A stretch of DNA of 64,000 nucleotides. It comes from Archangium violaceum (GTDB lineage Bacteria > Myxococcota > Myxococcia > Myxococcales > Myxococcaceae). The stretch covers positions 10,460,001 through 10,524,000 of the forward strand of contig NZ_CP069396.1 of NCBI RefSeq assembly GCF_016887565.1, in the 5' to 3' direction. Positions 51,400 through 59,758 of this stretch are shown piece by piece. Both the position numbers and the translations under genes were made by a program. Positions within the stretch are counted from its first letter, which is position 1. Every line of letters starts with the position of its first letter. The notes under the pieces were generated by a model. It ran no database searches and was not told where the DNA came from. It saw nothing but the letters and a program-made list of their open reading frames with translations.

Positions 51400-52496
51400 G
51401 CCTCACCGCCTGGGCCGGGACCGGGTGGTATGCTGGGACGCGGTCCACCATGAACGAAGGCTCCATCGTCCGCGCCACGCTCAAGGCGCTCCTGGTGCCC
51501 AGGCGGCTCATCCCGATCGTGCTCGTGAGCCTGCCGCTGGTGGCGGCGCAGGCGCGCTTCAGCCACCAGAGCATGGCGGGCCCGCTGGGCGTGCTGATGT
51601 GCGCCGTGTGCGTGGCGGTGGCCCCGGTGTCCTACCGCGTCATCTTCCCCGAGGGACTCGACTTCAGCCACGGAGGCATCCGGCTGCTGCTCTACGCCAC
51701 GGTGGGAGTGGGCGTCGTGCTCTCGGTGGGCGTGGTGCTGCCGCAGTTGCTGGACATCGGGCGCACCTTCCTGACGGACCGGTACAGCCTGGCGGTGTGC
51801 ATGGCGCTGTTCCTGGTGGGCGGATGGGGACTGGGGAGGGACATCGGCTTCGAGGAGAGCCTCGCCCGAGAGAGGGCCCGTGCGGCGCGGCTCGAGCTGG
51901 AGGCGGAGCAGGCGCAGCTGCTGGCGCTGCGCAGCCACCTGGATCCGCACTTCCTCTTCAACACGCTGAACGCCATCGCTGAGTGGTGCCAGACGGATGG
52001 AGCGGTGGCCGAGGCGGCCGTGCTGAGACTCTCCGCCATGCTGCGCAGCGTGCTGGCCGGGGTGAGGGCCGCCACCTGGCCGCTGGAGCGCGAGCTGGAG
52101 CTGGTGCGCACGCTGTTCGACCTGCACCTGCTGAGAGATCCGGGCCTCTTCCAGCTCTCGGTGGAGGTGGAACCAGGCCTGGAGTCATTCCCCGTACCGC
52201 CGCTGGTGCTGCTGCCACTGGCGGAGAACGCGGTGAAGCACGGGCCCGCCGCCGGCCACCGCGGGCCCATCACCCTCACGGTGAGGGCACGAGGCGACGA
52301 GCTCGCCTTCACCCTGGAGAACCCCGGCGCCTCCAAGGGGCCGCGCGAGGGAAGCAGTGGACTGCCCACGGTGGAGCGCCGACTCGCGCTCGCCTACGCC
52401 GGACGCGCGAGCCTCGCGCTGACCAGCGAAGCCGAGCGCACCCGGGTGGCCGTCACCCTGCCCCGCTCCGGCCCCGTGCCCGGCATCATTACTTGA
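51396..52496 (+). CDS. LytS/YehU-type membrane histidine kinase
   Basis: GTG 51396 (GGAAG 7 bases upstream, overlapping the small peptide's stop) gives 366 residues; ATG 51450 is an alternative start. Four or so hydrophobic helices lie between about residues 40 and 150, a coiled coil at 150-185, and then the His_kinase (PF06580-type) motif LRSHLDPHFLFNTLNAIAEW with the phosphorylated His. The ATPase part has PLAENAVKHG and a GSSGLPTVERRL G-box. LytS-type kinases normally pair with a LytTR response regulator, but none is adjacent here. The downstream region changes to A+T-rich DNA. Confidence 0.88.
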   Translation: MSLTAWAGTGWYAGTRSTMNEGSIVRATLKALLVPRRLIPIVLVSLPLVAAQARFSHQSMAGPLGVLMCAVCVAVAPVSYRVIFPEGLDFSHGGIRLLLYATVGVGVVLSVGVVLPQLLDIGRTFLTDRYSLAVCMALFLVGGWGLGRDIGFEESLARERARAARLELEAEQAQLLALRSHLDPHFLFNTLNAIAEWCQTDGAVAEAAVLRLSAMLRSVLAGVRAATWPLERELELVRTLFDLHLLRDPGLFQLSVEVEPGLESFPVPPLVLLPLAENAVKHGPAAGHRGPITLTVRARGDELAFTLENPGASKGPREGSSGLPTVERRLALAYAGRASLALTSEAERTRVAVTLPRSGPVPGIIT

Positions 52497-52834
52497 GCGG
52501 ACTCAGGTTCCCTTTTCACTGTATTGCCGGAGTGAGTGCCGGTTGGTCATGTCCTTCAGCCCCCTCCCCCACGCCTGCTGCAACAGCGGGAGCAGGTGTC
52601 AAGTATCGCGCTCCCACGCGCTTTCGGTGATGGTTGCCAGTAACAAGCACTTTTGAGTTTAAGTTGCTTGCCCTGTGACAGAGCAGTAGAGCGCTTCCTT
52701 CATGCATATGCAGATTCTCTGCGCCTTTACTTCCTCATCAGCCATAATGCTCTTTAAAGTTGGCTGCTCGCTCCCGTTCACACCCAACACTCGCTCATCA
52801 ACCATCAGGCGCTACAGTCCAGGAGTCACAATTA
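52497..52834. other. gene-free left boundary of the A+T-rich defence block
   Basis: No credible gene is seen. The sequence shifts from G+C-rich to A+T-rich around 52640. CCTGCT and AGCAGG near 52577-52600 could form a weak hairpin after the kinase gene. AGGAG at 52821-52825 is the ribosome-binding site of dtcA. The dtcA promoter must lie here, but I could not place the boxes convincingly. No tRNA or attachment-site repeat was recognised. Confidence 0.5.
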
Positions 52835-55800
52835 ATGCACAAAAAACACAGATCCTCAAAACTCATCAAGCTCGACCAAAAGCGCCAAGCAGTTAAAAAC
52901 CTCGAGAGCTACTGGCTCGACCCAAACGAGTACATGTCTGACATCGCCAGACTGAAACTCGAAAGCCCAATGACTATCAGGATGGCGCTGCGAGAGGCCC
53001 CCAGCACAGCCATACGCCTATTCGCTACTGGGAATCCATTCCCCAACACATACGACTCAATCTCAAAACACCCCACCACACATTTCTCCGAAAACATAGC
53101 AACCGAACTCACATGGACCACGGAAGTACTTTGCCAGCTCTCTCAAGAACTAAACACGTTCCTAGAGACCAAGCGTCATTTCGATCAAGCACTCTTGCGA
53201 AACGACTTTTCCGCAGCCCAATACAATCTAGATCAAATACAAAAAGAATTCGGCCAATCCTTTTGGCTCATAAACTCACACCTATTATTGGCTGAATATC
53301 GCGGCGGCCTAAAGGAGAATCGCGAATTCCTCCAGACTCTCAGAAACAACAGCCCCCAGCAATACACCCAATTCATCGCAGCATATTACAGCCAGCGCAC
53401 AGAAAAAAACCTATCAAGCTCAAATTACGACAAAGAAGTAGCGTCTTTTCGAAAAGCATTCGCAGACCAACCGGAACGAGACGCCCCGGTGGAGCACATC
53501 TGCTTCATACTCGCATTTTCAAGCCTGGACAATTACAAACATCTAGACTACATCCTTCACAGAGAAAGCGTACATCCAGCTATCGATCGCTACGCGAATT
53601 ACATCAGGATCCTCTCCATTCTTCAAGCTACGGCTGACGCGGAACTACTTCAGACAGTCCGAGCATGCGTACTCAGGGCATCAGAGCAGTTTCGAGATTC
53701 ACGCCTCTTAATGCTCCGACATCTCCACGAGCCATCAACACCGGTCAAGCCGTCAGAACAGGGGCGCCTGTTGATGACAGCCATTGATTCATACACATCC
53801 GGAGACTATCAAAGCGCAGAAAAGCTATCTCTCGACGCACTAAACAAGTATCCGGATTGCTTTGAATTCTATGAATTAAACGCAGAGGCATCACTCCATC
53901 TTGAGCAAAAACCTTCATCTCCTTTCGCTCAACAGTCGCTGGCAAGTGAAATCCTAAACGCTACGTTTGACGTTCTGAACAAAAGCGACAAGACAGTTGA
54001 CTCACTAAGACTCTTAAGAAAACTCGCAGGCAGCCTAGATGGCATGCAGCTTGCTGATCAACTCTTGGCGTTCGTGCTGAACCAGGAGAACCCTCGCCAT
54101 GCCCTCAACCCACGCCTGTTCGGCGCGATCAACAGTTCGGCACCGACGCCCAGGGTATCGTCTCTGTTTCGCGCAAGATCTGATTCTCGAAAATACCTCG
54201 ATCAACTCACAAAAATAACTCCAGTAGAATCAACAGCAAGACTGTTCGCCGCCGTACATGGAGATCCGCCTTTTTCCCAACCTGTCACAGGAATACCCGA
54301 AACAAGGTGGCAGAACTATAAAGCATACGCGCTGATGCGCTCTGGCGATTTCGCGGGGGCTGCATCCATCTACAGGCAATTGCTCGATAAAAACAGAGCA
54401 TCACCGCCGCTCAAACAAAGAGCAACCCTCGGTCTTCTGGAATGCCTGCTAAACACTCGCCAATTCAGAGAAAGCGCCGAACTAATAGTTGACACCTATT
54501 TAAACCAAAGAGCATTACTTATCTCGGTTTCTCTAGACGAACTGGTAAAGAACTGCCAAGAAAACCCAGATAGCGCCCTAGCAGGCGACATTTGTTGGCC
54601 AATCGCATGCTACATTCACTACTCCAACAAGGGTGAACTCAAAGAGAATGAAGCTCTGTATTACGCGTGCGAAGACTTTTTGAATTCCATTGAAATCGAA
54701 CGACCGAGTGAATTGAACCAAATTGCTGAATCGCTCGACCAGCGCAAACTTATCTTCTTCTTACGATACATATGCATTCCCGAAGTCTTGGATTTCTCGA
54801 TAGCATACGGAAGTTCCGCTGACCTGGAGAACGAGAGAATCAAGATTTGCCAGTGGCTGCTCCTTCTTGATCCAAAAAACGCGGAAATCTACTCACGAGA
54901 AATCTCTGAACTCACGCAAGCCGGAATGATTCGCAGTGCAATGATCCACTTGGATGAAAGCAAGGTCTACATCGACACCAAGGGAATCGCACACTCACTT
55001 GACTCTCTATTCAAGGAGAGATTTGAACGATACGTGTCTTACTCACGTCTCGACCAAGGACTGCGTGCCAACTTGTCACTCAAAGGCATCTCCTTCAAAG
55101 AGGACGAAGACATCTTCGTTGTCAGTGATGCCGGCTTGCATCAATTCAGTGAACTCTTCAACGAGTTAAAAAACAGATTCATATCAAGCAATGAGTACGG
55201 CTTGGACTCCTACCTGAGCGTGAGAATCCGCCACGGAACATTATCCGGTCAAATCAGGAGTCAATTCGAGAAGGAAAACCTAATAACTCGCCGCAGCAAC
55301 TCCGACGGAGCCTATGACAAAAACGACTTCTGGTCTGAACGAGTATTCTCTCGCTTTGGCTCTGCAATCGAAAATAGCGCCGACGCATTCTTGCGTGAAT
55401 TCTCGCATCGCATTGATTCAATAATTGAAACAGTAAAAAGCAAGTGGATCCAAATCAAAGGCCCATCCAACGCGGGAGAAGGCCTTTTTGACTTCGACTA
55501 CACAAACAGCCAAATACTAGACCTTTACATCAAAAACATAAAAACAACAACATACAATAGTTTTTTGCAAGCGATCTTCAACGAACTCTGGAATCGAACA
55601 ACCGACAATCTTGCAAGGGTTGTCAACAGAATAAAAGTCGAGCTCAGAGAGCAACTCACAGAAGCTCTCGACACAGTAGCTGGAAAAATATTCGACCTTC
55701 ATGGCGAGATCCGGCACTCCTCATTTGGAGATGCTGTGACCCGATGTCGCACGGGCATTCAGAACGAAATCGAAACGATTTCTGCTTGGTTCCGGGCGGC

Positions 55801-56326
55801 AAGCGAGAAGGCTGCGCCAGATTTCAAGTTCACCCTGCTCTCCGAAACAGCAACAGAGGTCGTTCGCAGATGCTTCCCGACTTCATACCTTTGGCTAGAG
55901 ACATCGATATCCACCCAAGAGACATTCAAGGGAGAGTCGTTCGCAGGATTCGTTGACGTTCTCTTCATATTGCTTGAGAACATTGTACGACATTCTCGTC
56001 CACCGTTTCGGCCCAAACTCGATGTCTCGGTACAGGATAGCCGACTCTCGCTCCGAGTCTCGAACCCAATAGGCCCATCTGTCGACACTCCAGTTCTACA
56101 AGCAAAAATATCAAACCTAAACAACATCAAATCCAACACGACCTTGGCAAGGACAATTCGCACAGAAGGGGGCAGCGGCTATTACAAACTGCACAAGCTT
56201 ATTCGTCACGACCTGGATAGAGGTGAGGACTACTCCGTCTCCATCAGCATAACTGACGCCGGAGCTTTCGAGGTGATAATCGAAATGGGACTCAAGGGGC
56301 TGCTGCATGCGAATTCTCGTCATTGA
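52835..56326 (+). CDS. dtcA: Detocs sensor histidine kinase-like protein DtcA
   Basis: A 1163-residue cytoplasmic protein; ATG 52835 has AGGAG 9 bases upstream. About residues 60-800 are helical and TPR-like (YTSGDYQSAEKLSLDALNKY; ALMRSGDFAGAASIYRQLLD). A helical stretch follows with candidate phospho-accepting histidines H956 and H961 in LHGEIRHSSFGDAV. The GHKL ATPase domain at the C-terminus has the N-box LLENIVRH (N1049) and the G-box TEGGSGYYKLHKLI (1110-1123). In Detocs, DtcA senses phage infection and phosphorylates receiver proteins DtcB and DtcC; the two following genes fit exactly. There are no membrane segments. Codon use is A/T-rich, unlike the surrounding genes, indicating transfer. 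It overlaps dtcB by 20 bases. Confidence 0.85.
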   Translation: MHKKHRSSKLIKLDQKRQAVKNLESYWLDPNEYMSDIARLKLESPMTIRMALREAPSTAIRLFATGNPFPNTYDSISKHPTTHFSENIATELTWTTEVLCQLSQELNTFLETKRHFDQALLRNDFSAAQYNLDQIQKEFGQSFWLINSHLLLAEYRGGLKENREFLQTLRNNSPQQYTQFIAAYYSQRTEKNLSSSNYDKEVASFRKAFADQPERDAPVEHICFILAFSSLDNYKHLDYILHRESVHPAIDRYANYIRILSILQATADAELLQTVRACVLRASEQFRDSRLLMLRHLHEPSTPVKPSEQGRLLMTAIDSYTSGDYQSAEKLSLDALNKYPDCFEFYELNAEASLHLEQKPSSPFAQQSLASEILNATFDVLNKSDKTVDSLRLLRKLAGSLDGMQLADQLLAFVLNQENPRHALNPRLFGAINSSAPTPRVSSLFRARSDSRKYLDQLTKITPVESTARLFAAVHGDPPFSQPVTGIPETRWQNYKAYALMRSGDFAGAASIYRQLLDKNRASPPLKQRATLGLLECLLNTRQFRESAELIVDTYLNQRALLISVSLDELVKNCQENPDSALAGDICWPIACYIHYSNKGELKENEALYYACEDFLNSIEIERPSELNQIAESLDQRKLIFFLRYICIPEVLDFSIAYGSSADLENERIKICQWLLLLDPKNAEIYSREISELTQAGMIRSAMIHLDESKVYIDTKGIAHSLDSLFKERFERYVSYSRLDQGLRANLSLKGISFKEDEDIFVVSDAGLHQFSELFNELKNRFISSNEYGLDSYLSVRIRHGTLSGQIRSQFEKENLITRRSNSDGAYDKNDFWSERVFSRFGSAIENSADAFLREFSHRIDSIIETVKSKWIQIKGPSNAGEGLFDFDYTNSQILDLYIKNIKTTTYNSFLQAIFNELWNRTTDNLARVVNRIKVELREQLTEALDTVAGKIFDLHGEIRHSSFGDAVTRCRTGIQNEIETISAWFRAASEKAAPDFKFTLLSETATEVVRRCFPTSYLWLETSISTQETFKGESFAGFVDVLFILLENIVRHSRPPFRPKLDVSVQDSRLSLRVSNPIGPSVDTPVLQAKISNLNNIKSNTTLARTIRTEGGSGYYKLHKLIRHDLDRGEDYSVSISITDAGAFEVIIEMGLKGLLHANSRH

Positions 56327-56771
56327 GGACGACCACAACAAGGCCAAGAAGATATGTGATTTTCTTCGAGAAGCCGCATCAGATGCAAATATCAATGAAC
56401 GGCGTGCATATCAAAGCGGCCTCAAGGAGGCGATAACAACCGTACCCGACCTGATAGTTCTCGACATGACCATGCCCACATACGAAATCTCCTTGGCGGA
56501 GAAAGGAGGAAGAATCCGCCCATACGCAGGTAGAGAAATCTTAAGCGCAATAAAAAGGAGAAAATTAAAATCCAAGATAGTAATCGTCACTCAATTTGAA
56601 AGCTTTGGAGAGGGAGCAGATGTCATGACACTTGAACAGCTCAAGACGAAGCTCCAATCGGAATTCCCCGACAACTATCTAACAACCATATTCTACCAAC
56701 CATCAGAGTCGAGCTGGCGTGATCATTTGGAACAGACTCTAAACAACGTTCGACTAATCATTGAAGGATAA
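56307..56771 (+). CDS. dtcB: stand-alone receiver protein, DtcB-like
   Basis: A 154-residue single-domain response regulator beginning inside the end of dtcA. It has the acidic pair in ILVIEDDHNK, the phosphoacceptor D53 in LIVLDMTMP and the switch Thr in IVIVTQF. The conserved Lys of the last strand is missing: the segment reads FYQPSESSW. There is no output domain. In Detocs, DtcB is thought to compete for phosphoryl groups and so buffer accidental activation of the toxic effector DtcC. The four-base gap to dtcC supports co-expression. Confidence 0.85.
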   Translation: MRILVIEDDHNKAKKICDFLREAASDANINERRAYQSGLKEAITTVPDLIVLDMTMPTYEISLAEKGGRIRPYAGREILSAIKRRKLKSKIVIVTQFESFGEGADVMTLEQLKTKLQSEFPDNYLTTIFYQPSESSWRDHLEQTLNNVRLIIEG

Positions 56772-56775
56772 GACC

Positions 56776-58008
56776 ATGATAAAGATCCTCATCGTCGACG
56801 ACGACGTCTCAAAGGCAAACAAGATTCGAGACGTTGCCTCCTCATTCCTTGGCGGCAGCGAATTTGAGATATCGACAACAGGAACGATTACTGACGCAGC
56901 CCCATTCTTGCGCAGCACTCTATTTGATCTGGTGGTCTTGGATCTGAACATTCCCATCCGGGCGGACGAGGAACCACGTAGCGACGGCGGAATACGTTTA
57001 TTGAAAGAGCTGCGACGCAGAAAGGAGTGGAAGCGACCCACACACATTTTAGGACTTACCGCTTTCGACAATCTTGCAAAAGAGTGCGAAAGTGAGTTTG
57101 ATGGAGATCTCTGGCATATCGTCCATTACGACCCCTCATCTGACTCATGGGAAGAGCGTCTTGGACGAAAGCTCGTACACATAGTGGAGACCCATAGCGC
57201 TCGCCGAGATGGATACTCATGCGACCTGGCTGTTATCACTGCCTTGCATGAAATCGAGCTTGAGAGTGTACTGGAACTTCCCGGGAATTGGCAAAAAAAG
57301 CCTATCGACGGGGACGAGACGATCTATCATGTTGGCAGCTTTACACGAGACGACAAGAAATTATCTGTCGTTGCGGCGTCCGCGACTGAAATGGGAATGC
57401 CTGCTGCGGCTGCTCTGACAATGAAGATCATTGAGAACTTCCGGCCCAGGTATGTCGTAATGACAGGTATAGCCGCTGGGGTAAAAGGAAGCTTCGGCGA
57501 CATATTGATAGCCGACCAGTCATGGGACTACGGAAGTGGGAAAAACAAATTCATAAAAAGGCGGGGTAGCATATTTGAGCCAGCGCCTGTCGCAATTCCG
57601 CTTAGCCCACTCTTAAAAGCAAAAGTAAGCTATTTCTTGATGTCAAAAAAAACAGTCCGAGAGATCCGTGAAGGATGGACAAGAAGTCAGGTCCCGACGG
57701 AGTTGAAAGCCCGACTAGGCCCAATCGCATCCGGCGCTGCAGTTCTTGAAAACAAACCCTTGATCGATGAGATAGTTGAACATAATCGAAAACTGATTGG
57801 CGTAGAAATGGAGACCTATGGTGTTTTTGTTGCAGCACGGGCAAGCAAAGCACCTCGTCCTGACGCGATGTCAATCAAGTCAATTTGTGATTTCGGAGAC
57901 GCCAATAAAAACGATGAATATCAAGCCTATGCAGCATATACTAGCTCAAAATTCCTGTACGAATTCGCATTGTCCGAGCTATGCGACATCGAGCATAACA
58001 TCCCCTGA
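56776..58008 (+). CDS. dtcC: receiver-nucleoside phosphorylase effector, DtcC-like
   Basis: ATG 56776 follows AAGGA by 7 bases; 410 residues. The receiver domain (1-140) has ILIVDDD, phosphoacceptor D56 in VVLDLNIPI and Thr in GLTAF; like DtcB it lacks the last-strand Lys (HYDPSSDSW). The PNP/UDP-phosphorylase-like domain (about 150-400) contains LAVITALHEIELESV, YVVMTGIAAGVKG, the ribose-binding EME triad (344-346) in GVEMETYG, and the catalytic-Asp region ICDFGD (D372). In Detocs this effector, once phosphorylated, cleaves ATP to adenine and ribose triphosphate, halting the infected cell. All expected active-site segments are present, so the protein looks intact. Activity is inferred from the family. 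Confidence 0.87.
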   Translation: MIKILIVDDDVSKANKIRDVASSFLGGSEFEISTTGTITDAAPFLRSTLFDLVVLDLNIPIRADEEPRSDGGIRLLKELRRRKEWKRPTHILGLTAFDNLAKECESEFDGDLWHIVHYDPSSDSWEERLGRKLVHIVETHSARRDGYSCDLAVITALHEIELESVLELPGNWQKKPIDGDETIYHVGSFTRDDKKLSVVAASATEMGMPAAAALTMKIIENFRPRYVVMTGIAAGVKGSFGDILIADQSWDYGSGKNKFIKRRGSIFEPAPVAIPLSPLLKAKVSYFLMSKKTVREIREGWTRSQVPTELKARLGPIASGAAVLENKPLIDEIVEHNRKLIGVEMETYGVFVAARASKAPRPDAMSIKSICDFGDANKNDEYQAYAAYTSSKFLYEFALSELCDIEHNIP

Positions 58009-58310
58009 CTTACTTCGCGCCTCTTTCAATCCCGAGTACCCAAAGGATTTCAAAGCTTGAGCGATTAGCCCAAGCGCAACGAGAGTCGGGAATGAGATGA
58101 GAGGAAATCAGACCGAGAAGTCTCGCCGCATCCAACGAGTTGCTGCCGCGCGGACCGATACGACGCGAGCACGGTACCGCTCGCACAGCTCCCGCAACAC
58201 CTAACAACGTTGAGGCATGCCGCAGCGGGCTGCACTTGTGTGCAGCCGCACGCTGCCGACGCCCCCCGGTAGCACCGGTAGCCACCGCGCGCGCAGAACT
58301 TCCACCACTA
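58009..58310. other. gene-free stretch between dtcC and the nested IS
   Basis: No credible gene is seen. Base composition returns to G+C-rich by about 58130. A perfect hairpin GGCTGCAC-TTGT-GTGCAGCC occupies 58228-58247; without a U-tract it is only a weak terminator candidate. CTTAG at 58311-58315 is the left target duplication of the outer insertion sequence. Confidence 0.5.
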
Positions 58311-58342
58311 CTTAGTTCGAGTTTCGCACTTTTGGACGGGGG

Positions 58343-58813
58343 TCAAGCCACCGCCCTCAAGGAGCCAGGCAGGAGCAAGAGGAGGTTTTGTCGACCCTGC
58401 TCGGCATGAGGGTTCGCAGAAATCGCGGCGCGCAGACAGGCGTAGCGCAGGGTGGTGAGCATGTCGGCGAAGGAGGGGCGTAGCTTGTGGCGGTACCAGG
58501 GCCGAAAGGGAGGCTTGTAGAGGGTATGGCCCTCCTGGGCAAACCACAGCACCGTCAGGCTGTAGAGGAGCATGGCCAGAGGCGCGGTACGTCGCACGGC
58601 CTGACGGCTCCAGCCTTGCGGCTCCTCGAAGCCCAGGTGGCTCTTGCTGCCCTGGAAGGCCTCGTCGATGGACCAGCGCCCCGCGTATCCACCCAGCACC
58701 CCCTCGACGGACGTCTCGGTGGCGGTGGAGTAGAAGGCTTGCACGGGACGGCCACCCGTCAGAGGCTCGACGGCTACCACCTTGAGAGGTCGCTGGTGCG
58801 TATTCCGGCCATC
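58343..58813 (-). pseudogene. C-terminal part of the split outer transposase
   Basis: This is the 3' portion (156 codons plus stop) of the transposase whose 5' portion is at 61520-62410. It begins in frame with DGRNTHQRPLKVVAVEPL and carries the DDE-family signature YAGRWSIDEAFQGSKSHLG, which holds the catalytic acidic residue in the Y-R-E-K context of IS4-like enzymes. Removing the IS21 element plus one copy of GTGATCAC rejoins the two halves in frame into a protein of about 453 residues. The gene is inactive as it stands. Confidence 0.85.
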
Positions 58814-58890
58814 GTGATCACCCAGATCGGTCGATCGTGATCAGGTGGATCGGTCATCGTGATCGGAGCGAAGCGACGCTGACCGGGGAC

Positions 58891-59631
58891 CTACTTCTCC
58901 GCAGACTCCTCCTTCCTGCGGGAGGGGCCCTTTAACACGACCCGATGGGAGTTATGTAGCACCCTGTCGCAAATAGCGTCGGCTACCGTCGGGTCCCCCA
59001 GGTGGTCGTGCCACTTCGTGGTGGGCAGCTGGCTGGTCATGAGGGTGCTGCGGTTGCCGTACCTGTCCTCGAGAATCTCGAGCATGTCCCGGCGCTCCTG
59101 CTCCTTGAGTGGAGCCAGCCCCCAGTCGTCGATGACCAGCACGTCCACCTTGGCCAGACGCGCCAGCACCCGCGCGTACGAGCCATCCGCGTGTGCCAGC
59201 GTCAGCTCGTCGAAGAGCCGGGGCGCTCTGCGGTAGAGCGCCTTGTAGCCCTTGCGGCACGCAGCCTCCGCCAGTGCGCAGGCCAGGTACGTCTTGCCGG
59301 TCCCCGTGGCTCCCGTAATCACCACGTTCTGGTGCTCGGCCACCCAGCGGCACGAGCCCAGCTGGCGCACCAGACTCTTGTCCAGCTCGCGCTTGGGCGC
59401 GTAGTCGAGGTCCTCCAGGCTCGCGCTGCTCAGCCGCAGCTTCGCCTCGCGCAGGCAGCGCGCCGTACGCGCGTTCTCCCGGTGCAGCCACTCGGCGTCC
59501 ACCAACATCCCCAGCCGCTCATCGAAGGACAGCTTCGCCAGCTCGGGGTCCTTCTGCTGCCGTTCCCACTCGGCCGCCAGGGCGGAGAGCTTCAGGGAGT
59601 GCAGCTTCTGCATCGTCGGTTCGTTCAGCAT
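58891..59631 (-). CDS. istB: IS21-family helper ATPase IstB
   Basis: A 246-residue AAA+ ATPase from ATG 59631. An N-terminal helical domain (MQKLHSLKLSALAAEWERQ) is followed by Walker A GATGTGKT, Walker B VDVLVIDDWGLAP, a sensor segment TLMTSQLPTTKWHDHLGD and a basic C-terminus. IstB loads on target DNA and activates the IstA transposase. It lies 127 bp downstream of istA, as expected for IS21. The gene appears intact. Confidence 0.95.
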   Translation of the reverse strand: MLNEPTMQKLHSLKLSALAAEWERQQKDPELAKLSFDERLGMLVDAEWLHRENARTARCLREAKLRLSSASLEDLDYAPKRELDKSLVRQLGSCRWVAEHQNVVITGATGTGKTYLACALAEAACRKGYKALYRRAPRLFDELTLAHADGSYARVLARLAKVDVLVIDDWGLAPLKEQERRDMLEILEDRYGNRSTLMTSQLPTTKWHDHLGDPTVADAICDRVLHNSHRVVLKGPSRRKEESAEK

Positions 59632-59758
59632 GTGCTTGTCCTCGGGTGTGTGGCACCTGCTTGGGTGCCGCGGTGTTGGAGAGCTTCGTCGTCGCGCGCC
59701 GGCGCACGCAGTGCGACGGCGCGCCCCTCACGCACGAGGCTCGTGGGTAGCGTGAGGG

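Noticed and set aside
56307-58008. Ordinary two-component regulators controlling transcription
   Set aside because: Neither receiver has a DNA-binding output domain; one stands alone and the other is fused to a nucleoside phosphorylase domain.
56776-58008. Housekeeping MTA/SAH nucleosidase
   Set aside because: The phosphorylase-like domain is fused to a receiver and lies in an operon with a kinase; housekeeping nucleosidases are stand-alone and about 230 residues long.
52497-58310. Prophage or integrative element carrying the defence block
   Set aside because: No integrase, phage structural gene, tRNA or flanking attachment repeats were found; only IS elements border one side.
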